From Saccharopolyspora flava (GTDB lineage Bacteria; Actinomycetota; Actinomycetes; Mycobacteriales; Pseudonocardiaceae): a stretch of 64,000 bases of DNA. Below the pieces are notes generated by a model. The model saw only the letters and a list, made by a program, of their open reading frames with translations, was not told the DNA's origin and ran no database searches. How positions within the stretch are numbered: position 1 is the first letter of the stretch; each line of letters opens with the position of its first letter. The position numbers were made by a program, and so were the translations under genes. Location: positions 389,929-453,928 of the forward strand of contig NZ_FOZX01000002.1 in NCBI RefSeq assembly GCF_900116135.1, read 5' to 3'. This document shows, one piece after another, positions 32,228-39,575 of this stretch.

Positions 32228-32770
32228 ATGGCCAGGAGGTCCGGTTCCCAGACGCGCGAGGCGATCCGCGAGGCCGCGACCCGGCTGTTCACCGAGCGCG
32301 GCTACGCCGACACCTCGGTCCGCGACATCGCCGCGCGGGCGGCCACCGATCCGGCGCTGGTGATCCGGCACTTCGGCAGCAAGGAACTGCTGTTCCTGGA
32401 CACCATGCACCTGAGCATCGACGACGAACCGCTGCTGGACGTGCCGCTGGAGCGGCTGGGCGCCCGGTTCGTCGAGGTGCTGCTCGACTCCGACGCCCGC
32501 ACCCGCGCGATCTACCTCGCGATGGTGCAGGGCAGCGGCCACCCGCAGATCGCCGCGCGGCTGCGCGAGACCCACGAGACCTCGTTCGTGCAGCCGCTGC
32601 GGGTGCGGATGGGCGGCGACGACGCCGAGGACCGCGCCCGCTCGGCCGCGGCCCTGGTCGGCGGGCTGCTGTACTCGCTGTGGGTGGTCGGCGACCAGCG
32701 GCTGGCCGCCGACCGGGACGGGCTGGTCGAGCGCTACGGCGCTCTGCTGCAGCGGCTGCTCACGCCGTGA
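32228..32770 (+). CDS. TetR-family transcriptional regulator divergent from lat
   Basis: 180 residues with an N-terminal helix-turn-helix (TREAIREAATRLFTERGYAD, then TSVRDIAARAATDPALVIRH) and a C-terminal domain of the TetR_C type (LVGGLLYSLWVVGDQRLAAD). ATG at 32228; a longer frame upstream has unlikely composition. It is divergent from lat across 295 bp, of which 31970-32060 is AT-rich, and is a candidate regulator of lat. Its stop directly abuts the stop of the convergent dehydrogenase gene. Confidence 0.88.
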   Translation: MARRSGSQTREAIREAATRLFTERGYADTSVRDIAARAATDPALVIRHFGSKELLFLDTMHLSIDDEPLLDVPLERLGARFVEVLLDSDARTRAIYLAMVQGSGHPQIAARLRETHETSFVQPLRVRMGGDDAEDRARSAAALVGGLLYSLWVVGDQRLAADRDGLVERYGALLQRLLTP

Positions 32771-33778
32771 TCACTGCACCGACCAGCCGCCGTCGGAGGG
32801 CAGGATCGCGCCGTTGAGGTTCACGCCGTCGTCGCTGAGCAGGAACGTGATCGAGGCGGCCAGCTGCGGCGCGGTCGCCACCGGCGGCATCAGGCCGATG
32901 AACCCGCCGGTGCGCTCGCGGCCGAACTCCGACATCTCCCCCATCGACGAGCCGATGCCGGTGGCCACGCCGCCCGGGGCGACCGCGTTGACCCGGATGC
33001 CCGACGGCCCGTACATGAAGGCCGCGTTGCGGGTGAGGCCGAGGACCGCGTGCTTGGAGGCGGTGTAGGCGACGCCGGCGGCGTTGCCGCGCAGCGCCGC
33101 TTCGGAGGCGACGTTGACGATGGAGCCCGCGCCCGCGGCCAGCATCGACGGCAGCGCGGCCCGGGTCAGCCGCATCAGCCCGTCGACGTTGATCCGGAAG
33201 GTGCGCTCCCAGGTGGCGTCGTCGAGCTCGTGCAGCGGGCTGAAGTCGTCCATCACCCCGGCGACGTTGGCCAGCCCGTCGATCCGCTCGCCCGCGGCGG
33301 CCACGATCCGCTCGACGTCGGCGGCCTGCGAGATGTCCCCGGCCACCGCGACCGCGCCGGGCAGCTCGGCGGTGAGCTCGTCGAGCGACCCGGCGTTGAT
33401 GTCGGCGGCGACGACCCGTCCGCCCTCCCGCGCGATCCGCGAGGCGGTGGCCCGGCCGATCCCGGACGCGGCCCCGGTGACGATGACGGTCTTGCCGTCG
33501 AAGCGCCCGGGCACGATCCGCTCCCGCCACCCGGACGCGACGGCGTCGTCCTCGGGCAGCACACCCCCGTTGACCCGCAGCACCAGCTCGTCCACGGCCT
33601 CCCGGCTCAACGCCCCCTGGCTGAGCTCCACCAGCTGCTCCAAGGGCAACCCGCTCACCGGCGCCAACGCCTCGGGCTCCTGCCCGGCGGCAGCCAGCAT
33701 CTCCCGGATCAACGCCCCTCCCTCCGGGTGCGCCAACCAGGCCCCCACCGTGCTCTTCCCGCTCAGCACCTCACCCAC
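32771..33778 (-). CDS. Short-chain dehydrogenase with N-terminal helical extension
   Basis: NAD(P)-dependent oxidoreductase. About 335 residues, 80-90 more than a usual SDR. The Rossmann part has TVIVTGAASGIGRATASRIA, NVAGVMDDFSPLHELDD, the catalytic Ser in SIVNVASEAAL and YTASKHAVLG. Overall closest in style to 3-alpha-hydroxysteroid dehydrogenase-like SDRs. The N-terminal extension (STVGAWLAHPEGGALIREML, then LPLEQLVELSQGALSREAVD) is helical and resembles a C-terminal module I associate with some glycosidases. I chose the GTG at 33778 because GGAGGG precedes it; a TTG four codons upstream is possible. Substrate unknown. Confidence 0.85.
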   Translation of the reverse strand: MGEVLSGKSTVGAWLAHPEGGALIREMLAAAGQEPEALAPVSGLPLEQLVELSQGALSREAVDELVLRVNGGVLPEDDAVASGWRERIVPGRFDGKTVIVTGAASGIGRATASRIAREGGRVVAADINAGSLDELTAELPGAVAVAGDISQAADVERIVAAAGERIDGLANVAGVMDDFSPLHELDDATWERTFRINVDGLMRLTRAALPSMLAAGAGSIVNVASEAALRGNAAGVAYTASKHAVLGLTRNAAFMYGPSGIRVNAVAPGGVATGIGSSMGEMSEFGRERTGGFIGLMPPVATAPQLAASITFLLSDDGVNLNGAILPSDGGWSVQ

Positions 33779-33847
33779 GGAACCCTCCAACCCAACAAGT
33801 CAACACCGTTGACTTACACCCTACCCACCTCTCGACCCCCGACCTCG

Positions 33848-33919
33848 GGTCAAAAACCGCGGTATTCGACCGGTCAAATCCTGCGGTTTTCGACCGGTCG
33901 AATACCGCAGGATTTGACC
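33848..33919. repeat. 24-bp-period palindromic array, GGTCAAA family (3 units)
   Basis: Three exact 24-bp units at 33848, 33872 and 33896. Each runs from GGTCAAA (or GGTCGAA) through a CCGCGGT-like centre to TTCGACC (or TTTGACC). Units 2 and 3 together make a 48-bp near-perfect palindrome, broken by one T-T mismatch on each side. The array starts 7 bp past the stop of the minus-strand dehydrogenase at 33926. The same layout recurs at 60924-60995. Confidence 0.93.
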
Positions 33920-33925
33920 CGGGGA

Positions 33926-34654
33926 TCAGATGATGCCGCCGTTGGCTCGGAGGAGTTGGCCGTTGATCCAGCGGCCGTCGGGGCCCGCGAGGAAGGCGGT
34001 GGCGGCGGCGATGTCGGCGGGGGTGCCGAGGCGCTCGAGCGGGGGCTGGGCGGCGAGGCGGTCGATCGTCTCCTGGGTCTTGCCCTCGAAGAACAGGTCG
34101 GTGGCCGTGGGGCCGGGGGCAATGGTGTTGACCGTGATGTCGCGGCCGCGCAGCTCGCGGGCCAGCACCATCGTCATCGCCTCGACCGCGCGCTTGGTCG
34201 CCGTGTACGGGCTGTAGGCCGGGAAGGCCAGGGCGACCACCGAGCTCGAGAAGGTGATCAGCGCGCCGCCGTCGCGCAACCGCCGGGCCGCCTGCTGGGC
34301 GACGGCGAAGGTGCCGCGGACGTTGGTGCGGTAGACCTCGTCGAGGTCGGCCAGGTCCAGGTCGGCGACGGTGGACTGCACCATCTTCCCGGCCGCGTGC
34401 GCGACCACGTCCACCCCGCCGAACTCGGCCTCGGCCGCGTCGAACATCGCCGCCACCGCGCGCTCGTCGGCCACGTCGGCCCGCACGGCGATCGCGCGAC
34501 CGCCCGACTCCCGCACCTCCCCCACGGCCTCGGTGGCGAGCTCCTCGTTGCCCGCGTACCCGGCGACGACGGCGAATCCGTCGGCGGCGAGCCGGGTGAC
34601 GATCTCGCGGCCGATGCCGCGCGAACCGCCGGTGACGATGGCAGTGCGAGTCAT
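33926..34654 (-). CDS. Short-chain dehydrogenase/reductase (FabG-like)
   Basis: 242-residue classical SDR. Cofactor motif AIVTGGSRGIGREIVTRLA, Asn-Ala-Gly region AHAAGKMVQSTV, catalytic Ser in ITFSSSVVAL, YTATKRAVEAM, and the C-terminal WINGQLLRANGGI. The ATG at 34654 follows GAGAGGG. It is divergent from an MmyB-type regulator with 128 bp between; such regulator-SDR pairs are frequent in actinomycetes and the regulator probably controls it. The tail and cofactor loop suggest NADP use, but the substrate is unknown. Confidence 0.9.
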   Translation of the reverse strand: MTRTAIVTGGSRGIGREIVTRLAADGFAVVAGYAGNEELATEAVGEVRESGGRAIAVRADVADERAVAAMFDAAEAEFGGVDVVAHAAGKMVQSTVADLDLADLDEVYRTNVRGTFAVAQQAARRLRDGGALITFSSSVVALAFPAYSPYTATKRAVEAMTMVLARELRGRDITVNTIAPGPTATDLFFEGKTQETIDRLAAQPPLERLGTPADIAAATAFLAGPDGRWINGQLLRANGGII

Positions 34655-34782
34655 GCGTGTTCCCTCTCGTTCGGTGACCTGCACCCACCCTGCGCCGGAA
34701 CCCCGAGGCCAACCAGTCGCCACCGACCCGGGGGCCACCGTCCCCTGGCTCAGCCCCGCGCCACCGGCGGAGACTGGACGAC

Positions 34783-35634
34783 GTGAACCTGGGCGAGCTC
34801 GGCGATTTCCTCAAGAAGCGGCGCGACCGCATCCGGCCCGCGGACGTCGGCCTGCCCACCGGGCCGCGGCGGCGGGTGCCGGGGCTGCGCCGCGAGGAGG
34901 TCGCGCAGCTCACCGGGGCCTCGGTGGACTACTACATCGAGCTGGAGCGGGGCGGTGGCGCGCAGCCGTCCGAGCAGATGCTGGCCGCGCTGTCCCGCGC
35001 GCTGCGGCTCACCCGCGACGAGCGCGACCACCTCTACGCGCTGGCCGGACGGCCGCTGCCGCTGCGCGGCGGGTCGGCGGCCCACGTGCACCCGGGGATG
35101 CTCGACCTGCTGGACCGGCTGTCCGGCACGCCCGCCCAGGTCATCACCGATCTGCACGTGACGCTGGTGCAGAACGACCTCGCCGTGGCGCTGCTCGGGC
35201 CGAAGGTGCCGGAGACGGGGATGCGGGCGAGCTTCGTCCACCGCTGGTTCACCGACCCGGGCTCGCGAGCGCTGTACCCGGAGGAGGACCACCCGCACCA
35301 CGCGTGGACGTTCGTCGCCGACCTGCGCGCCGCCGTCGCCCGCCGCGCCCCGGACGACCCGGAGGCGCGCGAGCTCGTCGACGACCTGCTCCACCGCAGC
35401 CCGGAGTTCGCGGACCTGTGGGCCCGGCACGACATCGCCGTCCGGCGGGACGAGCGCAAGCGGCTGGTGCACCCGGAGCTGGGCACGATCGACGTCAACT
35501 GCCTGAACCTGGTCAGCGAGGACTGCCGGCAGCGACTCCTGTGGTTCACCCCCGCCGTCGGCACCGACTCGGCCGACAAGCTCGACCTCCTCGGCGTCCT
35601 CGGCACCCAATCCCTCACCCCGGACCCGTCCTGA
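34783..35634 (+). CDS. XRE-family regulator with MmyB-like ligand-binding domain
   Basis: 283 residues: an N-terminal helix-turn-helix (LGDFLKKRRDRIRPADVGLP, RREEVAQLTGASVDYYIELE) and the MmyB_LBD C-terminal domain with its typical phrases (VITDLHVTLVQNDLAVALLG, HHAWTFVADLRAAVARRAPD, FADLWARHDIAVR, and RKRLVHPELGTIDVNCLNLV). Known members bind small hydrophobic ligands and control adjacent oxidoreductase genes. GTG start. It is divergent from the FabG-like SDR. Followed by a strong bidirectional terminator. Confidence 0.92.
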   Translation: MNLGELGDFLKKRRDRIRPADVGLPTGPRRRVPGLRREEVAQLTGASVDYYIELERGGGAQPSEQMLAALSRALRLTRDERDHLYALAGRPLPLRGGSAAHVHPGMLDLLDRLSGTPAQVITDLHVTLVQNDLAVALLGPKVPETGMRASFVHRWFTDPGSRALYPEEDHPHHAWTFVADLRAAVARRAPDDPEARELVDDLLHRSPEFADLWARHDIAVRRDERKRLVHPELGTIDVNCLNLVSEDCRQRLLWFTPAVGTDSADKLDLLGVLGTQSLTPDPS

Positions 35635-35783
35635 CCCCACCGAGGCGGGCCGATCTTTGGCCAGGACTGCGGTTGGTCAATGCTGTGACCTGCGGAGACA
35701 TCCGGAATTGGCTTGCGGGGAAGACCTGCCCATTGATCTGTGGATCTTCACCCGTTCGAGTGAGCAACATGGGTGGTGACCGA

Positions 35784-35824
35784 GCGGGACTCCCCGGCCG
35801 ACCGGGGGTGTCGGGGAGTCCCGC
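35784..35824. terminator. Bidirectional terminator between convergent genes
   Basis: 13-bp perfect stem GCGGGACTCCCCG/CGGGGAGTCCCGC with a 15-base loop, flanked outward by TGACCG/GGTCA. It lies between the MmyB-like regulator and the NBR1-Ig protein gene, 22 bp from the latter's stop. Confidence 0.85.
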
Positions 35825-35845
35825 GGTCAGGACCGGAGCCGGACG

Positions 35846-36664
35846 TCACCGGACCCGGATGTCGAAGAAGACCGGACGGAGGTCCTTCGGGAAGTACTCG
35901 CGACCGTCCTCGTCGACCATCTTCCACCCGATCTTGCAGCGGCCGGGCTTCTCGCCGGTGAACACCGGCACGGCGAGCTGGACGGTCTCGCCGGGAGCGA
36001 CCTCGCCGACCGAGACGCGCTGCGGAGCGGTGCAGGCGGCGTCGCCCTCGCGGAAGACCTGCGCGAGGTAGCGGCCGCTCCACGGCTCGCGGCCGACGTT
36101 GCGGACCTCCCAGGTCTTGACGAAGGTCTCGCGCGCGGCGAACCCGGTGCCGTCCGGGACGGTCTCGCTGAGCATCAGCGACGCGTCACCGGGGATCGGG
36201 CGCTCCTCCGGCCACGCCCACCAGACCGCGCCCGCCACGACGAGCACCGCCACAACCCCCGCGACCGGCCACGTCCACCACGACGGTCGCCGCGCCGGAG
36301 GTTCGGCGGGTGCGGGCTCCCCCGCGGTCCGCGCCGATTCCCAGCGCGCCGACCACTCCCGCCGCGCGGTCTCGGCGTCCTGGCCGAGCACGCCGACGGC
36401 GAGGCTGCGGACGAACTCCCACGTCGTCTCCCAGGACGGCAGGTCCTTGCCCCGCGCGGCCGCCGACAGCGCCGACTTGGAGGCCATCGCGCCGAACTCG
36501 GTGCGCATCCGGTCGTAGGACGGGTCGCCCGCGGATTCCTTCAGCTCGCACAACCGCCAGGCGAACTCGGCGATCGGGCTCTCCTGCGGGTCCGGCCGCT
36601 GCTGCTTGCGGCCTCGCTTGCGCGCCGCGTCGTCCCCGCGCACAGAATCGTCCACGTCGAGCAT
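35846..36664 (-). CDS. Membrane protein with N-terminal HTH-like region and NBR1-type Ig domain
   Basis: 272 residues in three parts: a cytoplasmic basic N-terminal region of about 125 residues that looks like the HTH-like part seen in actinomycete proteins (IAEFAWRLCELKESAGDPSY, SKSALSAAARGKDLPSWETT); one transmembrane helix ([20 protein letters not shown]); and an extracytoplasmic C-terminal domain with the NBR1-Ig signature FVKTWEVRNVGREPWSGRYL followed by SVGEVAPGETVQLAVPVFTG. NBR1-Ig domains are known from the autophagy receptor NBR1 and from some bacterial surface proteins. The function here is unknown. ATG at 36664 with a weak ribosome site; monocistronic, convergent with the MmyB-type gene. 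Confidence 0.82.
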   Translation of the reverse strand: MLDVDDSVRGDDAARKRGRKQQRPDPQESPIAEFAWRLCELKESAGDPSYDRMRTEFGAMASKSALSAAARGKDLPSWETTWEFVRSLAVGVLGQDAETARREWSARWESARTAGEPAPAEPPARRPSWWTWPVAGVVAVLVVAGAVWWAWPEERPIPGDASLMLSETVPDGTGFAARETFVKTWEVRNVGREPWSGRYLAQVFREGDAACTAPQRVSVGEVAPGETVQLAVPVFTGEKPGRCKIGWKMVDEDGREYFPKDLRPVFFDIRVR

Positions 36665-36695
36665 TCTTGCGCAACGCCGCTCGCCCCCGAGCACG

Positions 36696-36730
36696 ACGGC
36701 GGCCGACCCACGTCGTGGATCGGCCGCCGT
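36696..36730 (-). terminator. Terminator hairpin after the GH64 gene
   Basis: 11-bp perfect stem ACGGCGGCCGA/TCGGCCGCCGT with a 13-base loop, 32 bp past the glucanase stop. Confidence 0.75.
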
Positions 36731-36762
36731 TCCCGCTGAACCGCCCGGGATCGGGCTCTCGG

Positions 36763-37956
36763 TCAGCGCAGCGCGTTCAGGGTCAGCGTGAAGACCTCGG
36801 GGTCACCGGCGTTGACCTTGCCGCTGTGGTCCTCGCCGGCGTTGGAGCTCACGTCGTCGTAGGCGAACGCGTAACCCTTGCCGTCGGGCAGGTTCTCGTG
36901 GACCACGCGGGCGTAGTGGTTGGTGATGTCGTTCTGGTAGAACGTCGCCGGGTCTTCCTCGTGCGGCTGGTTCGGGTTGATCAGCAGCGTCGTGCGGTTG
37001 AACGCCGCCGCCAGCCGCGGCACGATCGCCAGGCGCTCCTGCGAGTCGCTCTCCGGGTTGTTGGCGAACGGACCGCTGTTGCAGCCCCAGATGTCCACCG
37101 AGGACGGCTTGGCGAAGCGCTCCGAGCCGAACACCAGCTCCTCGCCCTCGACCTTGCCCTCGATGATGCCCAGGTCCTCGCGCTGGGTGTCGACGAACAG
37201 CGACTCGCCCGCGTACTTGGCGTAGACCTCGTCGACGTAGGGCTCCATGTAGCCCTCGAAGTCGGCGGCGCGGTGGTTCGGGTTGAGCACCCGCACGACC
37301 CGGCCGTCGGCTTCCTGCACCAGGCCGGCCCAGTTGCCGCCCATGCCCTTGAGGGCCTCGGCGACCTTGTCCATGCCACCGGTCGACATGCCGGGAACGC
37401 TCTGCTCACCGCTGCCGGTCGTGGTCAGGTGCAGACCGATCGGCGCCGCGACGAAGTCGACGTAGCTGATGTTGGCGTAGAGCTGCTCGGCGTTGAGGGT
37501 GAACTCGGCGAACGTCCAGTCCTTGCCGAAGTTCGGGTCCTCGCTGGAGACGAAGTTGGGGTGCACGACCGAAGTGGTGCCGTCGGCGCCCTGCACGACC
37601 TGGAACTCCAGGGTGTCGTTGAGCGAGTAGTACACCCGCGCGCCGTACATCCGCGGCACGGTGACCTCGACGGTGCCGTCGACCGGGATCGCGACCTCGT
37701 CACCGATGGGCGTCGGCTCGGGGCCGCCCGCCTCGGGGAAGTAGGGGGTGCCGTCCGCCTTGATGAACACGGCCTTCTTCTCGGCGTCCGAGAATCCGGC
37801 GATGTAGGCGTTGGCCGGACCGCCGGAGTTGTTCTGCAGCACGAACTTCATGCTCTCCGGAGCCGCGGAAGCGAACGGAGCGCTGATCGCCTGAGCCCAG
37901 AACGGCGCCGTCAGGGCCGCAGCGGAATAACCGAGAAACCGCCGGCGAGAAACCAT
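36763..37956 (-). CDS. Secreted glycoside hydrolase family 64 beta-1,3-glucanase
   Basis: Secreted enzyme that cuts beta-1,3-glucan (laminaripentaose-producing type), used against fungal walls or plant material. 397 residues. The signal peptide is twin-arginine type: MVSRRRFLGYSAAALTAPFW with cleavage near SAPFASA-AP. The mature part has the thaumatin-like GH64 layout: FVLQNNSGGPANAYIAGFSD, ARVYYSLNDTLEFQVVQGAD, FAEFTLNAEQLYANISYVDF and VDIWGCNSGPFANN. The ATG at 37956 follows GGAGG. Catalytic Glu and Asp of the family lie in the NAEQLYANISYVDF segment region; exact positions need alignment. It is divergent from a glycosyltransferase gene. Confidence 0.9.
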   Translation of the reverse strand: MVSRRRFLGYSAAALTAPFWAQAISAPFASAAPESMKFVLQNNSGGPANAYIAGFSDAEKKAVFIKADGTPYFPEAGGPEPTPIGDEVAIPVDGTVEVTVPRMYGARVYYSLNDTLEFQVVQGADGTTSVVHPNFVSSEDPNFGKDWTFAEFTLNAEQLYANISYVDFVAAPIGLHLTTTGSGEQSVPGMSTGGMDKVAEALKGMGGNWAGLVQEADGRVVRVLNPNHRAADFEGYMEPYVDEVYAKYAGESLFVDTQREDLGIIEGKVEGEELVFGSERFAKPSSVDIWGCNSGPFANNPESDSQERLAIVPRLAAAFNRTTLLINPNQPHEEDPATFYQNDITNHYARVVHENLPDGKGYAFAYDDVSSNAGEDHSGKVNAGDPEVFTLTLNALR

Positions 37957-38327
37957 GTGGATACCTCCAGAGACAACGAGACCACCACGTTGGGCAGCCG
38001 ATCCTCTCTCGTGATCGATCCCGAAGTCTGCCGGTCTGAACCACCCCTTCCATACCCCCAATTGGAGCGAAACAATCACACCTGAACATTATTGAAAGCA
38101 ACCGCACATTCACGGTTTCTCGCGCAATACCCGGGGCCACAATTCGACAGAAAAATGGGAACGCGGGGCCGGACCCGGGATGAAAATCCGGGATTTTCTC
38201 GGGTGAACCGAACACTACCGATTTACGTGCCCGGTGAAAAGGGGCCGGTTCCTCGATCGGGCGGTGCGCGCCGCTCCGCACGCGCGTCGCGACGATCTTC
38301 CCGGCGACCTCGTGCGAGCATCCGCTG
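37957..38327. other. Divergent promoter region between GH64 and glycosyltransferase genes
   Basis: 371 bp with no supported gene. 38080-38200 is AT-rich for this genome. A 17-bp palindrome GAAAATCCGGGATTTTC at 38182-38198 could be an operator for the glycosyltransferase gene or for both. No clear -35/-10 pair. Confidence 0.5.
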
Positions 38328-39569
38328 GTGCGAGCGACGGTCTTCACAGCCAGCCACGTGCCGACTTACCTCGACGAGTGCCACCGCACGGTGCTCGCCC
38401 AGACCCACACCGACTGGGAGTGGGTCGTGCTGCTCAACGGGACCGCCGAGTGGTCCCCGCCGGAACCGGACCCGCGGATCCGCGTCCTGCGCGGCACCGC
38501 GACCGGGCACGTCGGCGCGATCAAGCGGGAGGCGTGCGCGCTGGCCACCGGCGAGGTCCTGGTCGAGCTCGACCACGACGATCTGCTCGCCCCCACCTGC
38601 CTCGCCGAGGTCGTCGCCGCCTTCGAGGCCGATCCGGCCGCGGTGCTGGTGTACTCGGACTTCGCGGAGATCAACGCCGACGGCTCGGCCCGGCAGGAGC
38701 GGTTCAACCCGGCGATGGGCTGGGAGTACGAGCCGGTCGACGTCGACGGCAAACCGCTCGACCGCTGCCTGGCGCTGGAACCGAGCCCGCACAACGTCAG
38801 CTACATCTGGTACGCGCCCAACCACGTGCGCGCGTTCCGCCGCGACGCCTACGAGCGGGTCGGCGGCTACGACGCCTCGCTGGAGGTCCTCGACGACCAG
38901 GACCTGATGATGCGGCTCTACGAGATCGGCGAGTTCCGGCGCATCCCGAAATGCCTGTACCTGCAGCGGATGCACCAGGGCAACACCCAGCGGGACCAGC
39001 GGATCAACCGGCTCATCCAGGACGACACCGTCGCCCGGTACCACCGCGGCGTGCGGAGGCTGGCGATCGCGTGGGCGAAGCGGTCCGGGCTGGCGGCGCT
39101 CGACCTGCACACCCGCTCGTGGACCGGCCGCGCCGTCGAGCCGGGCGCCGACGAGCTCGAGATCGACCCGGCCCGGCCGGTGCTGCCGCACGCCGACGAC
39201 TCGGTCGGGGTGATCGTCGCGACCGACCTCCTGCAGCGGATCTCCGATCGCGGCGCCTTCTTCGCCGAGTGCTACCGGGTCCTCGCGCACGGCGGCCTGG
39301 TGCTCACGACCACGCCGAGCACCGACGGGCGCGGCGCGTTCCAGGACCCGACGCACGTGTCGTTCTGGAACGCCAACAGCTTCTGGTACCTCACCCAGGC
39401 CGAGCGCCGCGACCACGCTTTCCCCGGCAATCCGATGCGCTTCCAGGTCAGCGGGATCCGCACCTACTACCCCACCGACTTCGACGCGGCCCACGACATC
39501 TCCTACGTCGACGCGAACCTGCTGGCAGTGAAAAGCGGCCCCCGCCAAGGGGGGCCGCTTCTCTGCTGA
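38328..39569 (+). CDS. GT2-like glycosyltransferase fused to a methyltransferase-like domain
   Basis: 413 residues. The first 245 form a family 2 glycosyltransferase (GT-A): ATVFTASHVPTYLDECHRTV, VLVELDHDDLLAPTCLAEVV with the DDD-like metal motif, VGGYDASLEVLDDQDLMMRL. The rest matches the C-terminal half of class I methyltransferases (DSVGVIVATDLLQRISDRGA, then ECYRVLAHGGLVLTTTPSTD, GRGAFQDPTHVSFWNANSFW) but the glycine-rich SAM loop is not evident. No transmembrane helix. GTG start. The final residues are encoded by the stem of a terminator hairpin, so the last dozen residues may be functionally free. Acceptor and sugar are unknown. Confidence 0.85.
   Translation: MRATVFTASHVPTYLDECHRTVLAQTHTDWEWVVLLNGTAEWSPPEPDPRIRVLRGTATGHVGAIKREACALATGEVLVELDHDDLLAPTCLAEVVAAFEADPAAVLVYSDFAEINADGSARQERFNPAMGWEYEPVDVDGKPLDRCLALEPSPHNVSYIWYAPNHVRAFRRDAYERVGGYDASLEVLDDQDLMMRLYEIGEFRRIPKCLYLQRMHQGNTQRDQRINRLIQDDTVARYHRGVRRLAIAWAKRSGLAALDLHTRSWTGRAVEPGADELEIDPARPVLPHADDSVGVIVATDLLQRISDRGAFFAECYRVLAHGGLVLTTTPSTDGRGAFQDPTHVSFWNANSFWYLTQAERRDHAFPGNPMRFQVSGIRTYYPTDFDAAHDISYVDANLLAVKSGPRQGGPLLC
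39533..39560 (-). terminator. Terminator overlapping the glycosyltransferase 3' end
   Basis: AAGCGGCCCC pairs with GGGGCCGCTT around a GC-rich loop. Read on the minus strand it ends in TTTT, so it looks like the terminator of the collagen-like gene, which stops 16 bp away. It lies inside the last codons of the glycosyltransferase gene. Confidence 0.8.
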
Positions 39570-39575
39570 GCGGGA

